Shown here one piece after another: positions 48,308 through 57,700 of a stretch of DNA of 64,000 nucleotides; the stretch's first letter is position 1; every line of letters begins with the position of its first letter. The stretch spans positions 1 to 64,000 of the forward strand of contig JAHIUW010000032.1 of the NCBI GenBank assembly GCA_018816865.1, given 5' to 3'. Origin of the DNA: Pseudomonadota bacterium (GTDB lineage Bacteria > Desulfobacterota > Desulfovibrionia > Desulfovibrionales > Desulfovibrionaceae). The translations under genes and the position numbers were made by a program. The notes beneath the pieces are model-generated. The model did no database searches and was not told the DNA's origin. It saw nothing but the letters and a program-made list of their open reading frames with translations.

Positions 48308-49265
48308 CCGTTGTCTGAAGAGCGGTGAGTCCTTCCTGATCGCTTCCCACAGCAGCCCTGATGGCGACGCCATCGGCTCCAGTGCCGCCTTGGGCCATCT
48401 CCTTCAGGCACTGGGCAAGCGCGTGGTGCTGTACAACGAATCCCGTCTTCCCAAACCCTTTTCCTGGGTCCCCCTGCCCTGCCCCCTGGTGCAGAGCATC
48501 CCTGACGAGGATTTCGACTGGATCATCTCCCTGGACTGTGGCGACAAGCCGCGCATGGGAGAAGTCCTGGCCCAGCGCTTCGGCATCAAGGGCACCATCA
48601 ATATCGACCACCACCTGGGCAACCCCGAATTCGCCGAGATCAACTGGGTGGAAACCGAGTATGCCGCCGCCGGTGAGATGATCGCCGAACTGGCCGACGA
48701 ACTGGGCATCCCGTTGAGTGGCGACCTGGGCGTGTGCGTCTATCTGGCCATCGTCACGGACACGGGGTCCTTCAGCTTCGGCAATACCAGCCCCCGGACC
48801 CTGGAACTGGCGGCGGAGATTCTGCGCCAAGGGCTCGATCCCTCGCTGTTCGTATCCAACCTCCAGAACCAGTGGACACTGAGCCGCATGAAGCTCTGGT
48901 CACGCGTCTTCGCCGCGGCCGAACTGCACTGCGGCGGGCAGGTGGGGGTGATCCACCTCACCCAGGAGATGTTCAAGGAAACGGGAACCAGCAGCGAGGA
49001 CACCGACGGACTCGTGAATTTCATCGGCCGCATCAAAGGCGTCAAAGCCGCCTTGCTGCTGCGCGAGGACACCCCGAACCTGACCAAGATCAGCCTGCGC
49101 TCCACCGGCGACATCAACGTCCAGGCCATCGCCGCCGAGCTCGGTGGCGGAGGCCACAAAAACGCCTCGGGCTGCACTGTCAACGCCCCGATTCGTGAAG
49201 CCGAACAGGTTGTCCTTGAAGTTGCCGCCCGCCTGCTGAGCTGCCCCAGGAACACGCATGGGTAG
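48282..49265 (+). CDS. nrnA: DHH/DHHA1 phosphoesterase, NrnA-type (oligoribonuclease / pAp phosphatase)
   Basis: 327 residues. DHH family motifs: SHSSPDGDAIGSSAALG (Asp27, Asp29), LDCGDKPRMG, INIDHHLGN near 107, and the DHHA1 end GGGGHKNASGC. NrnA degrades short oligoribonucleotides and pAp. It is placed in the infB-truB operon in many bacteria. It overlaps rbfA by 26 bases and truB by 8 bases, so expression is tightly coupled. Confidence 0.92.
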   Translation: MVSPIKAISRCLKSGESFLIASHSSPDGDAIGSSAALGHLLQALGKRVVLYNESRLPKPFSWVPLPCPLVQSIPDEDFDWIISLDCGDKPRMGEVLAQRFGIKGTINIDHHLGNPEFAEINWVETEYAAAGEMIAELADELGIPLSGDLGVCVYLAIVTDTGSFSFGNTSPRTLELAAEILRQGLDPSLFVSNLQNQWTLSRMKLWSRVFAAAELHCGGQVGVIHLTQEMFKETGTSSEDTDGLVNFIGRIKGVKAALLLREDTPNLTKISLRSTGDINVQAIAAELGGGGHKNASGCTVNAPIREAEQVVLEVAARLLSCPRNTHG

Positions 49266-50184
49266 AAGCCGCAAACGCAGCGCCAACCAGCTGGACGGTC
49301 TGCTGATCCTGAACAAGCCCGAAGGTCCTACCTCCGCAGGTTGCTTGACAATGATCAAGCGAGGCTTACAACAGGGCAAGATCGGACATGCCGGGACCCT
49401 GGACCCCATGGCCACGGGTGTACTGCTGGTCCTTCTGGGTCACGGCACCAAGCTGGCCCCCTATCTCACCGAAGGACGCAAAACCTACAGCGGTGAGTTG
49501 GAGTTGGGAACAAGCACCATATCCTACGACCGCCAGGGCGAAATCGTCGAACAAAAGCCGTTTGACCATGTGACCCCTGAGGATGTAAGCAAAGACATAC
49601 TTTCCTGGATGGAACTGACCACCCAGGAGGTTCCGCCTGTGTCTGCGGCCAAGCATCAGGGCCAGCCCCTGTATGCGTTGGTGCGCGCCGGGCAAGAAGT
49701 GCCCGTAAAGGTCAAGGGCATTGAAATATTTCACGCGGAGATCCTGGAAACAGAGCTTCCGCGTGTGCGCTTCCGGGCAACGGTGAGCGCCGGCACTTAC
49801 ATACGGTCCCTGGTCCACAGCTTGGGGATTCGACTGGGGTGCGGCGCCATGCTCACTGCTTTGACCCGGGAGCACTGCCATCCCTTCGGGCTCGAACATG
49901 CCTGCGACCTGGAAACGGTCCTGGCCGAGCCCGAGCGGTTTCCCGAACGGGTGATCCCCCTGGTGGACGCCCTGCCTCATTGGCCCAAGGTGGTCGTCAG
50001 CGCCGAGCAGGCGGATCAGGTTCGAAACGGAACCTGGCTGCCCGTAACGCAGACCCCCCTGGCCGGGGCATCGGGAGACATGGCCATGCTCACTGACCCC
50101 GACAGGACGCCACTGGCGCTTGTCGAGGCCAAAGAGCAGGAGGACGGCAGCGTGTCATGGTCCATACTGAGGGGCCTCTGGTAG
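49258..50184 (+). CDS. truB: tRNA pseudouridine(55) synthase TruB
   Basis: Makes pseudouridine 55 in the T loop. 308 residues with GLLILNKPEGPTSAGC near residue 14, catalytic Asp49 in GHAGTLDPMATG, and SAGTYIRSLVHSLG near 180. A C-terminal PUA-like part follows. It starts within the end of nrnA. Confidence 0.96.
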   Translation: MGRSRKRSANQLDGLLILNKPEGPTSAGCLTMIKRGLQQGKIGHAGTLDPMATGVLLVLLGHGTKLAPYLTEGRKTYSGELELGTSTISYDRQGEIVEQKPFDHVTPEDVSKDILSWMELTTQEVPPVSAAKHQGQPLYALVRAGQEVPVKVKGIEIFHAEILETELPRVRFRATVSAGTYIRSLVHSLGIRLGCGAMLTALTREHCHPFGLEHACDLETVLAEPERFPERVIPLVDALPHWPKVVVSAEQADQVRNGTWLPVTQTPLAGASGDMAMLTDPDRTPLALVEAKEQEDGSVSWSILRGLW

Positions 50185-50235
50185 AGGTCTCCGCGCCCAT
50201 GTTGGGCGCAATGCATTTAAACGGAGGATATCGCT

Positions 50236-50505
50236 GTGGTTATGACTGCTCAAGATAAGGCCAAGGTCATTGAAGAGTACAAGCAATGCGAAGGGGACAC
50301 CGGCTCCCCCGAGGTGCAGGTTGCGTTGTTGACGCACCGCATCAACGACTTGGCTGATCACTTCAAGGCCCACAAGAAGGACCACCATTCCCGTACGGGT
50401 CTGCTGAAGCTGGTCGGCCAGCGCCGCAAACTGCTGAACTACCTCACGCGCAAAGACGTCCAGCGCTACCGCGATCTCATCGCCCGCCTGGGTCTGCGCA
50501 AGTAA
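50236..50505 (+). CDS. rpsO: 30S ribosomal protein S15
   Basis: 89 residues: [21 protein letters not shown], then [26 protein letters not shown] and the [13 protein letters not shown] end (each in part). The GTG at 50236 is spaced 8 bases from GGAGG and is preferred to the ATG two codons later. pnp follows after a terminator, the classic rpsO-pnp arrangement. Confidence 0.97.
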   Translation: MVMTAQDKAKVIEEYKQCEGDTGSPEVQVALLTHRINDLADHFKAHKKDHHSRTGLLKLVGQRRKLLNYLTRKDVQRYRDLIARLGLRK

Positions 50506-50517
50506 CGCAGCTTCGAC

Positions 50518-50550
50518 AGGGGCCGCTCCAACACCGGAGCGGCCCCTCTC
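50518..50550 (+). terminator. terminator between rpsO and pnp
   Basis: AGGGGCCGCTCC (50518-50529) is the exact complement of GGAGCGGCCCCT (50536-50547), a 12-bp stem followed by the pyrimidine stretch CTCC. Partial read-through into pnp is likely. Confidence 0.8.
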
Positions 50551-50670
50551 CCCGGAAGGATCACAGCTGTGAGGTTGCGATGATGGGACGTCCCCAGGAC
50601 GTTTTATCATCTCAACTTTACAGTGCGTCCCTTCCGGGGGAGACGCGGCAGCATGCCGCGACAAACTCTC
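50550..50670 (+). promoter_or_regulatory. structured pnp leader
   Basis: CCCCGGAAGG (50550-50559) pairs perfectly with CCTTCCGGGG (50630-50639). The bases between contain a hairpin around ACGTCC/GGACGT with outer TGAT/ATCA. A further hairpin CGGCA-GCA-TGCCG follows downstream. In E. coli the pnp leader hairpin is cut by RNase III in autoregulation; the layout here is compatible, but this is inferred. Confidence 0.6.
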
Positions 50671-50689
50671 TAAAACGAGGACGTGAGTT

Positions 50690-52909
50690 ATGAAACTCGA
50701 ATTCAACCCCACCCGCCTGACCACACAGATCGGCGGCCATGAAATCATCATGGAGACCGGCAAGCTGGCCAAGCAGGCGCACGGCGCCATTTGGGTCCAG
50801 TGCGGCGGCACCGTGGTGCTCGTCACCGCAGTGACCCAGGTCCTGCCCGAAGACAAGGGCTTCTTCCCGCTGACCGTCGAATACAAGGAACTGGCCTACG
50901 CCGCCGGCCGCATTCCCGGAAGCTTCTTCCGCCGCGAAATCGGCCGTCCTTCCGACCGCGAAGTGCTGGTCTGCCGCCTGATCGACCGTCCCCACCGGCC
51001 CCTGTTCCCCGAAGGATTCCGCGACGAAGTGCAGATCATCGCCCAGGTGCACTCCGCCGACGACCAGATCAACCCCGACGTGCTGGCCATCTGCGGCGCT
51101 TCCGCTGCCCTGCACATCTCCAAGATCCCCTTCATGGGTCCCATCGCCGGTGCCCGCATCGGTTACCTGAACAAGGCCTTTGTGTTCAACCCCACCTACG
51201 AGCAGACAGCCGCCAGTGATTTGAACATCATCGTGGCCGGCACCAAGGACGCCGTATGCATGGTCGAGGGCGAGGCCAAGTTCTTGCCCGAGTCCCTGAT
51301 CGCCGACGCCATCGAATGGGGTCACCAGCAGATCCAGCCCCTGCTGGTCATGCAGGAAGAACTGCGTGCCAAGCTCGGCCAGGCCAAGATCGAAGTCACC
51401 ACCCCGGTTGAGGACGTTGAACTCAAGGCCGCCGTGGAAGAAATCGCCACCGCCAAGCTCAGGGAAGCGCTGTACATCCCCACAAAGATGGAGCGCTATG
51501 CCGCCAAGGACGCCATCAAGGCTGAAGTCAAGGCTGCCCTGTCCGAGAAGTACGCCGATGAGCCCGCCCGCCTGAAGGCCATTGGTGGCGTCCTCAAGGA
51601 CATCACCAAGAAGATCGTGCGCGGCAGGATCAAGGACGAGAAGTTCCGTATCGACGGACGCGACCTGACCACCATCCGGCCCATCGGCATCGAGCTCGGC
51701 CTCTTGCCCCGCACCCACGGTTCGGCCCTGTTCGCCCGTGGCGAAACCCAGGCCGTGGTCACCACCACCCTGGGCTCCACCCGCGATGAGCAGCGCACCG
51801 ACTCCCTGATCGGCGACGACATCAAGCGCTTCATGCTGCATTACAACTTCCCTCCCTACTGCGTGGGCGAAGCCAAGTTCATGCGCGGCCCCAGCCGCCG
51901 CGACATCGGTCACGGCACCCTGGCCCTGCGCGCCATCCAGGCTATCCTGCCCGCACAGGAAGAATTCCCCTTCACCCTGCGCGTGGTCTCCGAGGTCATG
52001 GAATCCAACGGTTCCTCCTCCATGGCCACCGTCTGCGGTGCGTCCCTGGCTCTGATGGATGCGGGCGTTCCCGTGACCCACGCCATCGCCGGTGTGGCCA
52101 TGGGCCTGATCAAGGAAGGCGACGAATACCTGGTGCTCAGCGACATCCTCGGTGACGAGGACGCCCTGGGCGATATGGACTTCAAGGTCGCCGGTTCCAG
52201 TGAAGGCGTGACCGCCATCCAGATGGACATCAAGATCGCCGGCATCCCGTCGGACGTGCTGCGCAAGGCCCTGGCCCAGGCCAAGGAAGGACGCAACCAC
52301 ATCCTGACCCAGATGAACGAGATCATTGCCGAGTCCCGTCCTCAGCTGTCCCGGCATGCCCCGCAGCTGGAGATCGTTATGGTCAACCCGGAGAAGATCC
52401 GCTCCGTCATCGGACCCGGCGGCAAGAACATCAAGGCCATCACCGCGGCCACCGCGGCCTCCATCGACATCGAGGACGACGGCCGCATCTTCATCTTCGC
52501 CCCCAACGTAGAGTCCATGGCCATGGCCAAGGAAATGGTGCTTTACCACGACCAGACCGCCGAAGTGGGCAAGGACTACGAAGGCCGCGTGACCAAGGTC
52601 ATCGACTGCGGTGCCGTGGTTGAGATCCTGCCCGGCCTGGACGGACTGGTACACATCTCCCAGCTGTCCGACGAGCGGGTCGAGAACGTCTCCGACGTCG
52701 TCAAGCTGGGTGACACCTGCACGGTCAAGGTGCTTGAGGTCGAGGCCAGTGGCCGCGTCCGCCTGTCCCGCAAGGCAGTGCTGATGGAAGCCCGTGGCGA
52801 GACCATCGACTTGGCCACCTTTGACAAGCGTCCCTCCGGCCCCCGTGGTGGTGGCGGACGCGACCGTGACCGCGGCGGACGCGGCGGCGACCGTGGCGGC
52901 AGACGCTAG
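50690..52909 (+). CDS. pnp: polyribonucleotide nucleotidyltransferase (PNPase)
   Basis: 3'-5' phosphorolytic exoribonuclease of the degradosome. 739 residues: two RNase PH domains (FFRREIGRPSDREVL in the first; RTHGSALFARGETQAV and AGVAMGLIKEGDEYLVLSDILGDEDALGDMDFK in the second, in part), KH domain near 555-615 (VIGPGGKNIKAI), S1 domain near 620-690 (GLDGLVHISQLSDERV). The C-terminus has an RGG-like tail (GGGGRDRDRGGRGGDRGGRR, residues 720-739) that is not universal. Confidence 0.97.
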   Translation: MKLEFNPTRLTTQIGGHEIIMETGKLAKQAHGAIWVQCGGTVVLVTAVTQVLPEDKGFFPLTVEYKELAYAAGRIPGSFFRREIGRPSDREVLVCRLIDRPHRPLFPEGFRDEVQIIAQVHSADDQINPDVLAICGASAALHISKIPFMGPIAGARIGYLNKAFVFNPTYEQTAASDLNIIVAGTKDAVCMVEGEAKFLPESLIADAIEWGHQQIQPLLVMQEELRAKLGQAKIEVTTPVEDVELKAAVEEIATAKLREALYIPTKMERYAAKDAIKAEVKAALSEKYADEPARLKAIGGVLKDITKKIVRGRIKDEKFRIDGRDLTTIRPIGIELGLLPRTHGSALFARGETQAVVTTTLGSTRDEQRTDSLIGDDIKRFMLHYNFPPYCVGEAKFMRGPSRRDIGHGTLALRAIQAILPAQEEFPFTLRVVSEVMESNGSSSMATVCGASLALMDAGVPVTHAIAGVAMGLIKEGDEYLVLSDILGDEDALGDMDFKVAGSSEGVTAIQMDIKIAGIPSDVLRKALAQAKEGRNHILTQMNEIIAESRPQLSRHAPQLEIVMVNPEKIRSVIGPGGKNIKAITAATAASIDIEDDGRIFIFAPNVESMAMAKEMVLYHDQTAEVGKDYEGRVTKVIDCGAVVEILPGLDGLVHISQLSDERVENVSDVVKLGDTCTVKVLEVEASGRVRLSRKAVLMEARGETIDLATFDKRPSGPRGGGGRDRDRGGRGGDRGGRR

Positions 52910-52934
52910 ACTGACCGCTCACTAGATCACATCA

Positions 52935-52972
52935 AGGCCGGAAACGTGAACTCGTTTCCGGCCTCTTCCTTT
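52935..52972 (+). terminator. terminator after pnp
   Basis: AGGCCGGAAACG (52935-52946) and CGTTTCCGGCCT (52953-52964), 12-bp perfect stem, followed by CTTCCTTTG. It closes the rightward operon. Confidence 0.88.
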
Positions 52973-52983
52973 GCCGCAAGCCC

Positions 52984-53013
52984 AAAAAAAGCGGCGGTGC
53001 CTTGCACCGCCGC
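52984..53013 (-). terminator. terminator after the glycine-zipper lipoprotein gene
   Basis: GCGGCGGTGC (52991-53000) and GCACCGCCGC (53004-53013); leftward the stem is followed by seven T. It faces the pnp terminator, as expected for convergent genes. Confidence 0.88.
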
Positions 53014-53043
53014 CATCAGAAACGCACTTGTCCAGGAAGTGAG

Positions 53044-53793
53044 CTATTTCTTCTCGGGCTTGGCCACGTCCGAGGCATCGATGGTGTAGCTCTGGATCTG
53101 GCCGTCCACGCGCACCACCAGCTTGATCACGTCGACTCCGACCTTGGCCGGAAAATAGACATAGCCGACCTTGGTATAGTCGCCGGGCACGGGCTCGTTG
53201 TTCCAGCCGTAGTCGCCGAGTTCCTTGCGCACCGCATACTTCAAATCGCGCTCGGAACTGGAGTACGTTCCTGCGGCACCACCGAGGACCGCGCCCCCGG
53301 CCGCACCGATGGCCGCACCCTTCCAGATATTGTCACCGCCACCGATGGTACCGATGAGCGCTCCCAGGCCTGCGCCGAGGAAGGCCCCCAACGCACCAGT
53401 CCGGGCCGCGTTGGACGTCGTCACGGAAAAGGTTTCCGAGGCGAAGACCAGGGCCGAGGCCTCGTCCAGGGTGTAGGGCAAATACTCGCCGTCGCTGCCC
53501 ACTCCCCGGACTTCCTCCACCTGGACCACGGGGGTTTGCAGGCTCTTGTTCTTGAAGACCAGGAAGATCGGCTCAAGCCCGGCCTGAGTGTAATCCATGC
53601 CCTGGCCGAAATGCTCATAGTGCACGGCCCCGATATCCCAACGCGGGGTCTGCACGGCTCCAGAGACCGTCGAGGGATCGATGACCTTGCGCGGTTGGGG
53701 CAGCGGTTTTGTTGCGGCGCACCCCAAAGACAGCACAAGCATTGTATTGATCAGGACGATTGAACACCATTGCATCAAGCGCTGGGAAAACAT
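53044..53793 (-). CDS. lipoprotein with glycine-zipper segment
   Basis: 249 residues. Lipobox LSLGC (Cys25). In the middle there is a glycine-rich stretch (GALGAFLGAGLGALIGTIGG and GAAIGAAGGAVLGGAAG) typical of glycine-zipper outer-membrane proteins. The N-terminal half has no recognised domain; the C-terminal half has VGYVYFPAKVGVDVIKLVVRV. Function unknown; an envelope location is predicted. It lies 19 bases from the amrB end but may be a separate unit. Confidence 0.75.
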   Translation of the reverse strand: MFSQRLMQWCSIVLINTMLVLSLGCAATKPLPQPRKVIDPSTVSGAVQTPRWDIGAVHYEHFGQGMDYTQAGLEPIFLVFKNKSLQTPVVQVEEVRGVGSDGEYLPYTLDEASALVFASETFSVTTSNAARTGALGAFLGAGLGALIGTIGGGDNIWKGAAIGAAGGAVLGGAAGTYSSSERDLKYAVRKELGDYGWNNEPVPGDYTKVGYVYFPAKVGVDVIKLVVRVDGQIQSYTIDASDVAKPEKK

Positions 53794-53812
53794 GATCGCC
53801 TCCTTTATTCCA

Positions 53813-54622
53813 TCAACTCACCAGGACGCCGGCATAGCCAACGACCTGGTTGAAATCTCCGCTTACTTCGCCAGAATTGGTGTATTGCACAAGCTCGGCC
53901 CGAGACGCGCCCAGAGTCTTGGCCACCATCAGGCCAACGGTCATGGGCAGCACTCCACACATGCTGATCCGCCTGTCCCGCACCTCGCGCAACAGACGCT
54001 CGGGGTCCAGGTCCAGGGCGGCCTGCAAAGCAATTTCATCCAGTTCCCTGGCGTGCTCGGCGCTCACGAAATGACTCATGTCCGAACTGACCACCAGAGA
54101 GACGGGACTGGGGTGCGCCCTGAGAACCGTGGCCATCCCTTCGGCCACCTCCCGCAGCACGTCCAGGCTGCGCTCGGCCACGGCGATGGGCACAAGCCTG
54201 GAGGCGGGATTCAGGACCGCCAGGAACGGGACCAGCACTTCCAGGGAATGCTCCAGTTCATGAGCGGCATGGTCCGCCTTCAGAGCCGGTACGCCCTCCA
54301 GCAGTTCCCGGGCCAAGCCCGTATCCACCGCCAGCCCGCCTCCGGGATAGAACCACTTCCCCCCGGGCCAGACGGCCAGGGGCAGACCTCTGCCCGTATG
54401 ATTGGGGCCGAGCAGCAGCGCCGTGGGCGCGAGGTTGGCCGCTCCGAGGGTCCTGCCGGCCACCGCTCCGGAAAAAACATAGCCCGCATGCGGGGCCATG
54501 GCCAACAGCGTCGGCCGTTCCTGGGGCGCGTTCGCCAGTGCCAGATAGCCTTTGACCTCGGCGTCCAGTTCGATCCTGTCCGCCGTATAGAAACGTCCGG
54601 CGACCACGGGTTGTCTGTCCAT
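53813..54622 (-). CDS. amrB: AmmeMemoRadiSam system protein B (MEMO1 family)
   Basis: 269 residues from ATG 54622 (MDRQPVVAGRFY), which has GAGGAGG upstream; the open frame extends 80 codons further, without family resemblance. MEMO signatures: APHAGYVFSG, LLGPNHTGRG, HAAHELEHSLEVLVPFL (in part), SSDMSHF. The family often travels with an AMMECR1 domain protein and a radical SAM enzyme, neither of which is in this window. Biochemical role unsettled; redox or dioxygenase-like chemistry has been proposed for relatives. Confidence 0.9.
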   Translation of the reverse strand: MDRQPVVAGRFYTADRIELDAEVKGYLALANAPQERPTLLAMAPHAGYVFSGAVAGRTLGAANLAPTALLLGPNHTGRGLPLAVWPGGKWFYPGGGLAVDTGLARELLEGVPALKADHAAHELEHSLEVLVPFLAVLNPASRLVPIAVAERSLDVLREVAEGMATVLRAHPSPVSLVVSSDMSHFVSAEHARELDEIALQAALDLDPERLLREVRDRRISMCGVLPMTVGLMVAKTLGASRAELVQYTNSGEVSGDFNQVVGYAGVLVS

Positions 54623-54729
54623 GCCGTCCTCCTCGCTGGGTGCGGACCTGGCTAGCAGTATACGTCCGCCCGCGGTTCCGGGAAAGTAAATTTTGGTTAA
54701 AATGGCTGTGCTGGAACGAAAGGCCGGGA

Positions 54730-57700
54730 CTAGAGCCCAGTCTGGGGCACATACTCGCGGGTGGCCTGATTCAGGGATTCCATCTGCAGGTCGGACGCGG
54801 CCATGCGGCCGTAGATGTTCCCGGACTCCTTCTCCGCAAGAAGCGTCAGCAACTCGCGCCACTTGGCCGTGTTGCCGCCCTTGCGATGCAGCCCGGCGAT
54901 GCGATAATGCAGCGCGGGCAGTCCCTGATCGCCCTCACCCAGCATCTTTTCATAGTCATCGGCAAACTTGATGGCTTCTCGATAGCGCCCCGAGCGCTCC
55001 GTGACGTCGATAAGAATATTCAGGCACTCCAGGACTTTGGGCTTGTCCTTGCCATCGGTCACGAGGATTTCGTAGGCCTCCCCCGCGTAATCATAGGCCT
55101 GGCGCAACTGCTTGTTGTCCAGAGCGTCCCGCGCCAGGAAGAAAATGGCGTAGGCCCGTTGCCGGTCATCAAGTTCACGGTCATTGCCCAGAGCTTCCCA
55201 CAGGGGGCGGCTCTCGTCGAAGCGTCCCAGATTCTCCAAGGCCAAGGCCTTGGCATAATACAACTCGCGCTGATAGTCCTGGCCGATCTCCCAATCGGTG
55301 ACCCCCTCGCCCACATCCAGCACCCGCTCCCAGGCCTGGTTGTCCACGAAAATCGACAGGGCCAGGCTCATGGCCATTTCGGAATACTTGGGCACCTGCT
55401 CTTCGTTCATGAAGGGCAGCAGCATCTCCAAGGCCGTACTCGGGCGGTTGCGCTTCCAGAAGGACAAGGCCAGGGCCAACTTGGCCGAGGGATCAAGCTC
55501 ACGGCCCTTTTCGCGGATGAACTCGTAGTCCTCCCAAAGGCTTACGATCTTGGAAAAATTCTCATCCTGCACCAGCTGGTCCACGATGCGGCTGAAGGCC
55601 TTGACGCCCACGCTGCGAGCGCGATCCCTGAGTTCGCTCTGGGGGAATTTGGTCTCGAAATCCATGACCGCGGCCATGGCCTCCACCTGTTTGTTGTTCC
55701 AGAGCTGCCACATGGCCATCTTGAGCTGGGCCAGCGGGGCCAACGGGCTGTCGGGGTGTTCCTCGACGATCTGCGCGTAGATCTGTGCGGGCTTCAGGTT
55801 CAACGGTCGGTCGAAGATGGAGAACATCTGCTCCACGGTGGGTTCGTCGTAGACGCCCTCCTCCGCCAGACGCATCTTGGAGATGAGCCCGCCCTCGCGG
55901 TCCGGGAAGTCCGTCACGGCCTTCTCGTACAGTTCACGCGCGGCCGCATCACGCCCGGTCTTGACGTAGATGTCGCCAAGCTTGGCCAGGATGATGTCCG
56001 ATTCGTCGCCGTTGGGATCGATGTTGTAATAGGTCCAGTAATCGCCCTTGGCCTTTTCGAAGTCGTCCACGGCGAAGGCCGCGTCCCCCAAGAGGCGCAA
56101 GAACGGCGGGAACTCCACATAGAACCGGGGCCAGCGCTTTTCGATGTAGTCCACGATCTGGAAGGCCTGCTTGTCGTAACCCAGTTTGCGCAGGGAGCGC
56201 GCCAGCCCGAGGGAGGCCTCGCGTACGAACTTGCTGTCCGGGAAGACCTGGACCAGATACTGGAACTCATCGGCGGCCTTCTGAAAATCGCCGTTGCGAT
56301 AGTGATGATCGCCCCAGTAGTAGTAGGTCAGGGGCACGTTGGGGTCGCCCTTGTACTTTTCGCGCAGAATGCTGAAAAAGGCCTCGGCCTCCGGGATGTT
56401 GCCGACCTTCATGTTGATCACACCACGCCGCAACAGGGCGGCGGGCACCCGCCAGGATTCGAGATTGTAGTTGATGGCCGTTTCGTAGGCCCCGTTGATG
56501 GGATCGAAATTCTGTTCCAACTCGTCCTTGTGCTTGATGTAAAGGACATCGCCCTTCAGATAGAGGGCCTCCTCGCGCATTTCACCGGGCAGTTGACGCT
56601 GCCGGAGCAGGGTGTCCAGTTCATTCAGGGCGTCGTCGTACTTGCCGGCCCCCTGGGCTGCCTGTGCCGCAAACAGCACCTCTTCCAGGGCCTCCTTGCG
56701 GGCCTGTTCGGCGGCAGAGGGCGGTTGTTCACCCAGGGCAACGTCTTCGCCCTGACCTGCTTCTCCAGTACTCATCCCACCCGTCGGCACGGCAGCCGGT
56801 TCGGCGTCGGGCTGGGGCAGCGGAGCCTTTTGAGCGATGCTGGGTAGCGGTTGTCCGGATGGCGGAGCTGAGTCGGTCGCCCCGACAACTGGCGCAGTCT
56901 CGTCCCCGACCGTCATGCGCAGGCCATCTGCTGAGCCAGGAGCCGCAGCCATCTGGGGAGACACGGCCGCCCCCCTGAATCTTGATTTGGGCGCCGTCTC
57001 GTCCAGCAGGTTCTTGACCATGCGTTTGACGATCTCCTGCTGGCTGGGCTGGGGCGCGGTCACGGCCTTTTTGTCGGAATCGGTCTTGGGAGGCAGCAGG
57101 GGCTCGGCGTCCATGGCCGGGGTCTGCTCCGTCGGGGTGGGCGTGACGGGCGACTCGATCACGACCTCGAAATCTGCGGGCGGCTCCTCACCGGGACGCA
57201 CAACCCTCCCCCGGAACACGTGGGGCAGGCGGATCACCGTGCGCTTGCGAGGCGTCGGGGCAACCGCCGTCTGCGAGTTGACCTTCATGCGCGGCACGCT
57301 GGCCTGCGCCTCGGCAGCATTGATTTTTTCCGGGCTACCCGCCGTCTCTTTGCCCTGCTCGGGCGGGATCGCCGGTTCAGGCTGCACGGCTTCAGGAAGG
57401 GGTCGTTCCATACTGCCGGCTTCGGCCTTGGGCGGTTCAGGTCGGACGGCTGGGACCTGGAGTGCGTCCTGTCCCCGAGGCGTGACGTCCCCGATCTTGG
57501 CCGGAGCTGGGACCGGAGCCTTGGCCGGAGCCTTGGCCGGAGCTTTGGCTGGGGTCCGGGGCTTGGCGGTCTCCGTGGGCACAGCACCAGCAGGCGCAGC
57601 GGTCTTGCCCGTTGTCCTGGGCTTCCAGCGCGAGCCCAGTGGATCGCCAAAAACATCCACAACCACCTTGCCCTGCTCATCCAGGGTAAAGGTCACATAA

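Noticed and set aside
50618-52654. Long open frame opposite pnp
   Set aside because: Antisense shadow; the PNPase frame has all family motifs and codon use of the operon.
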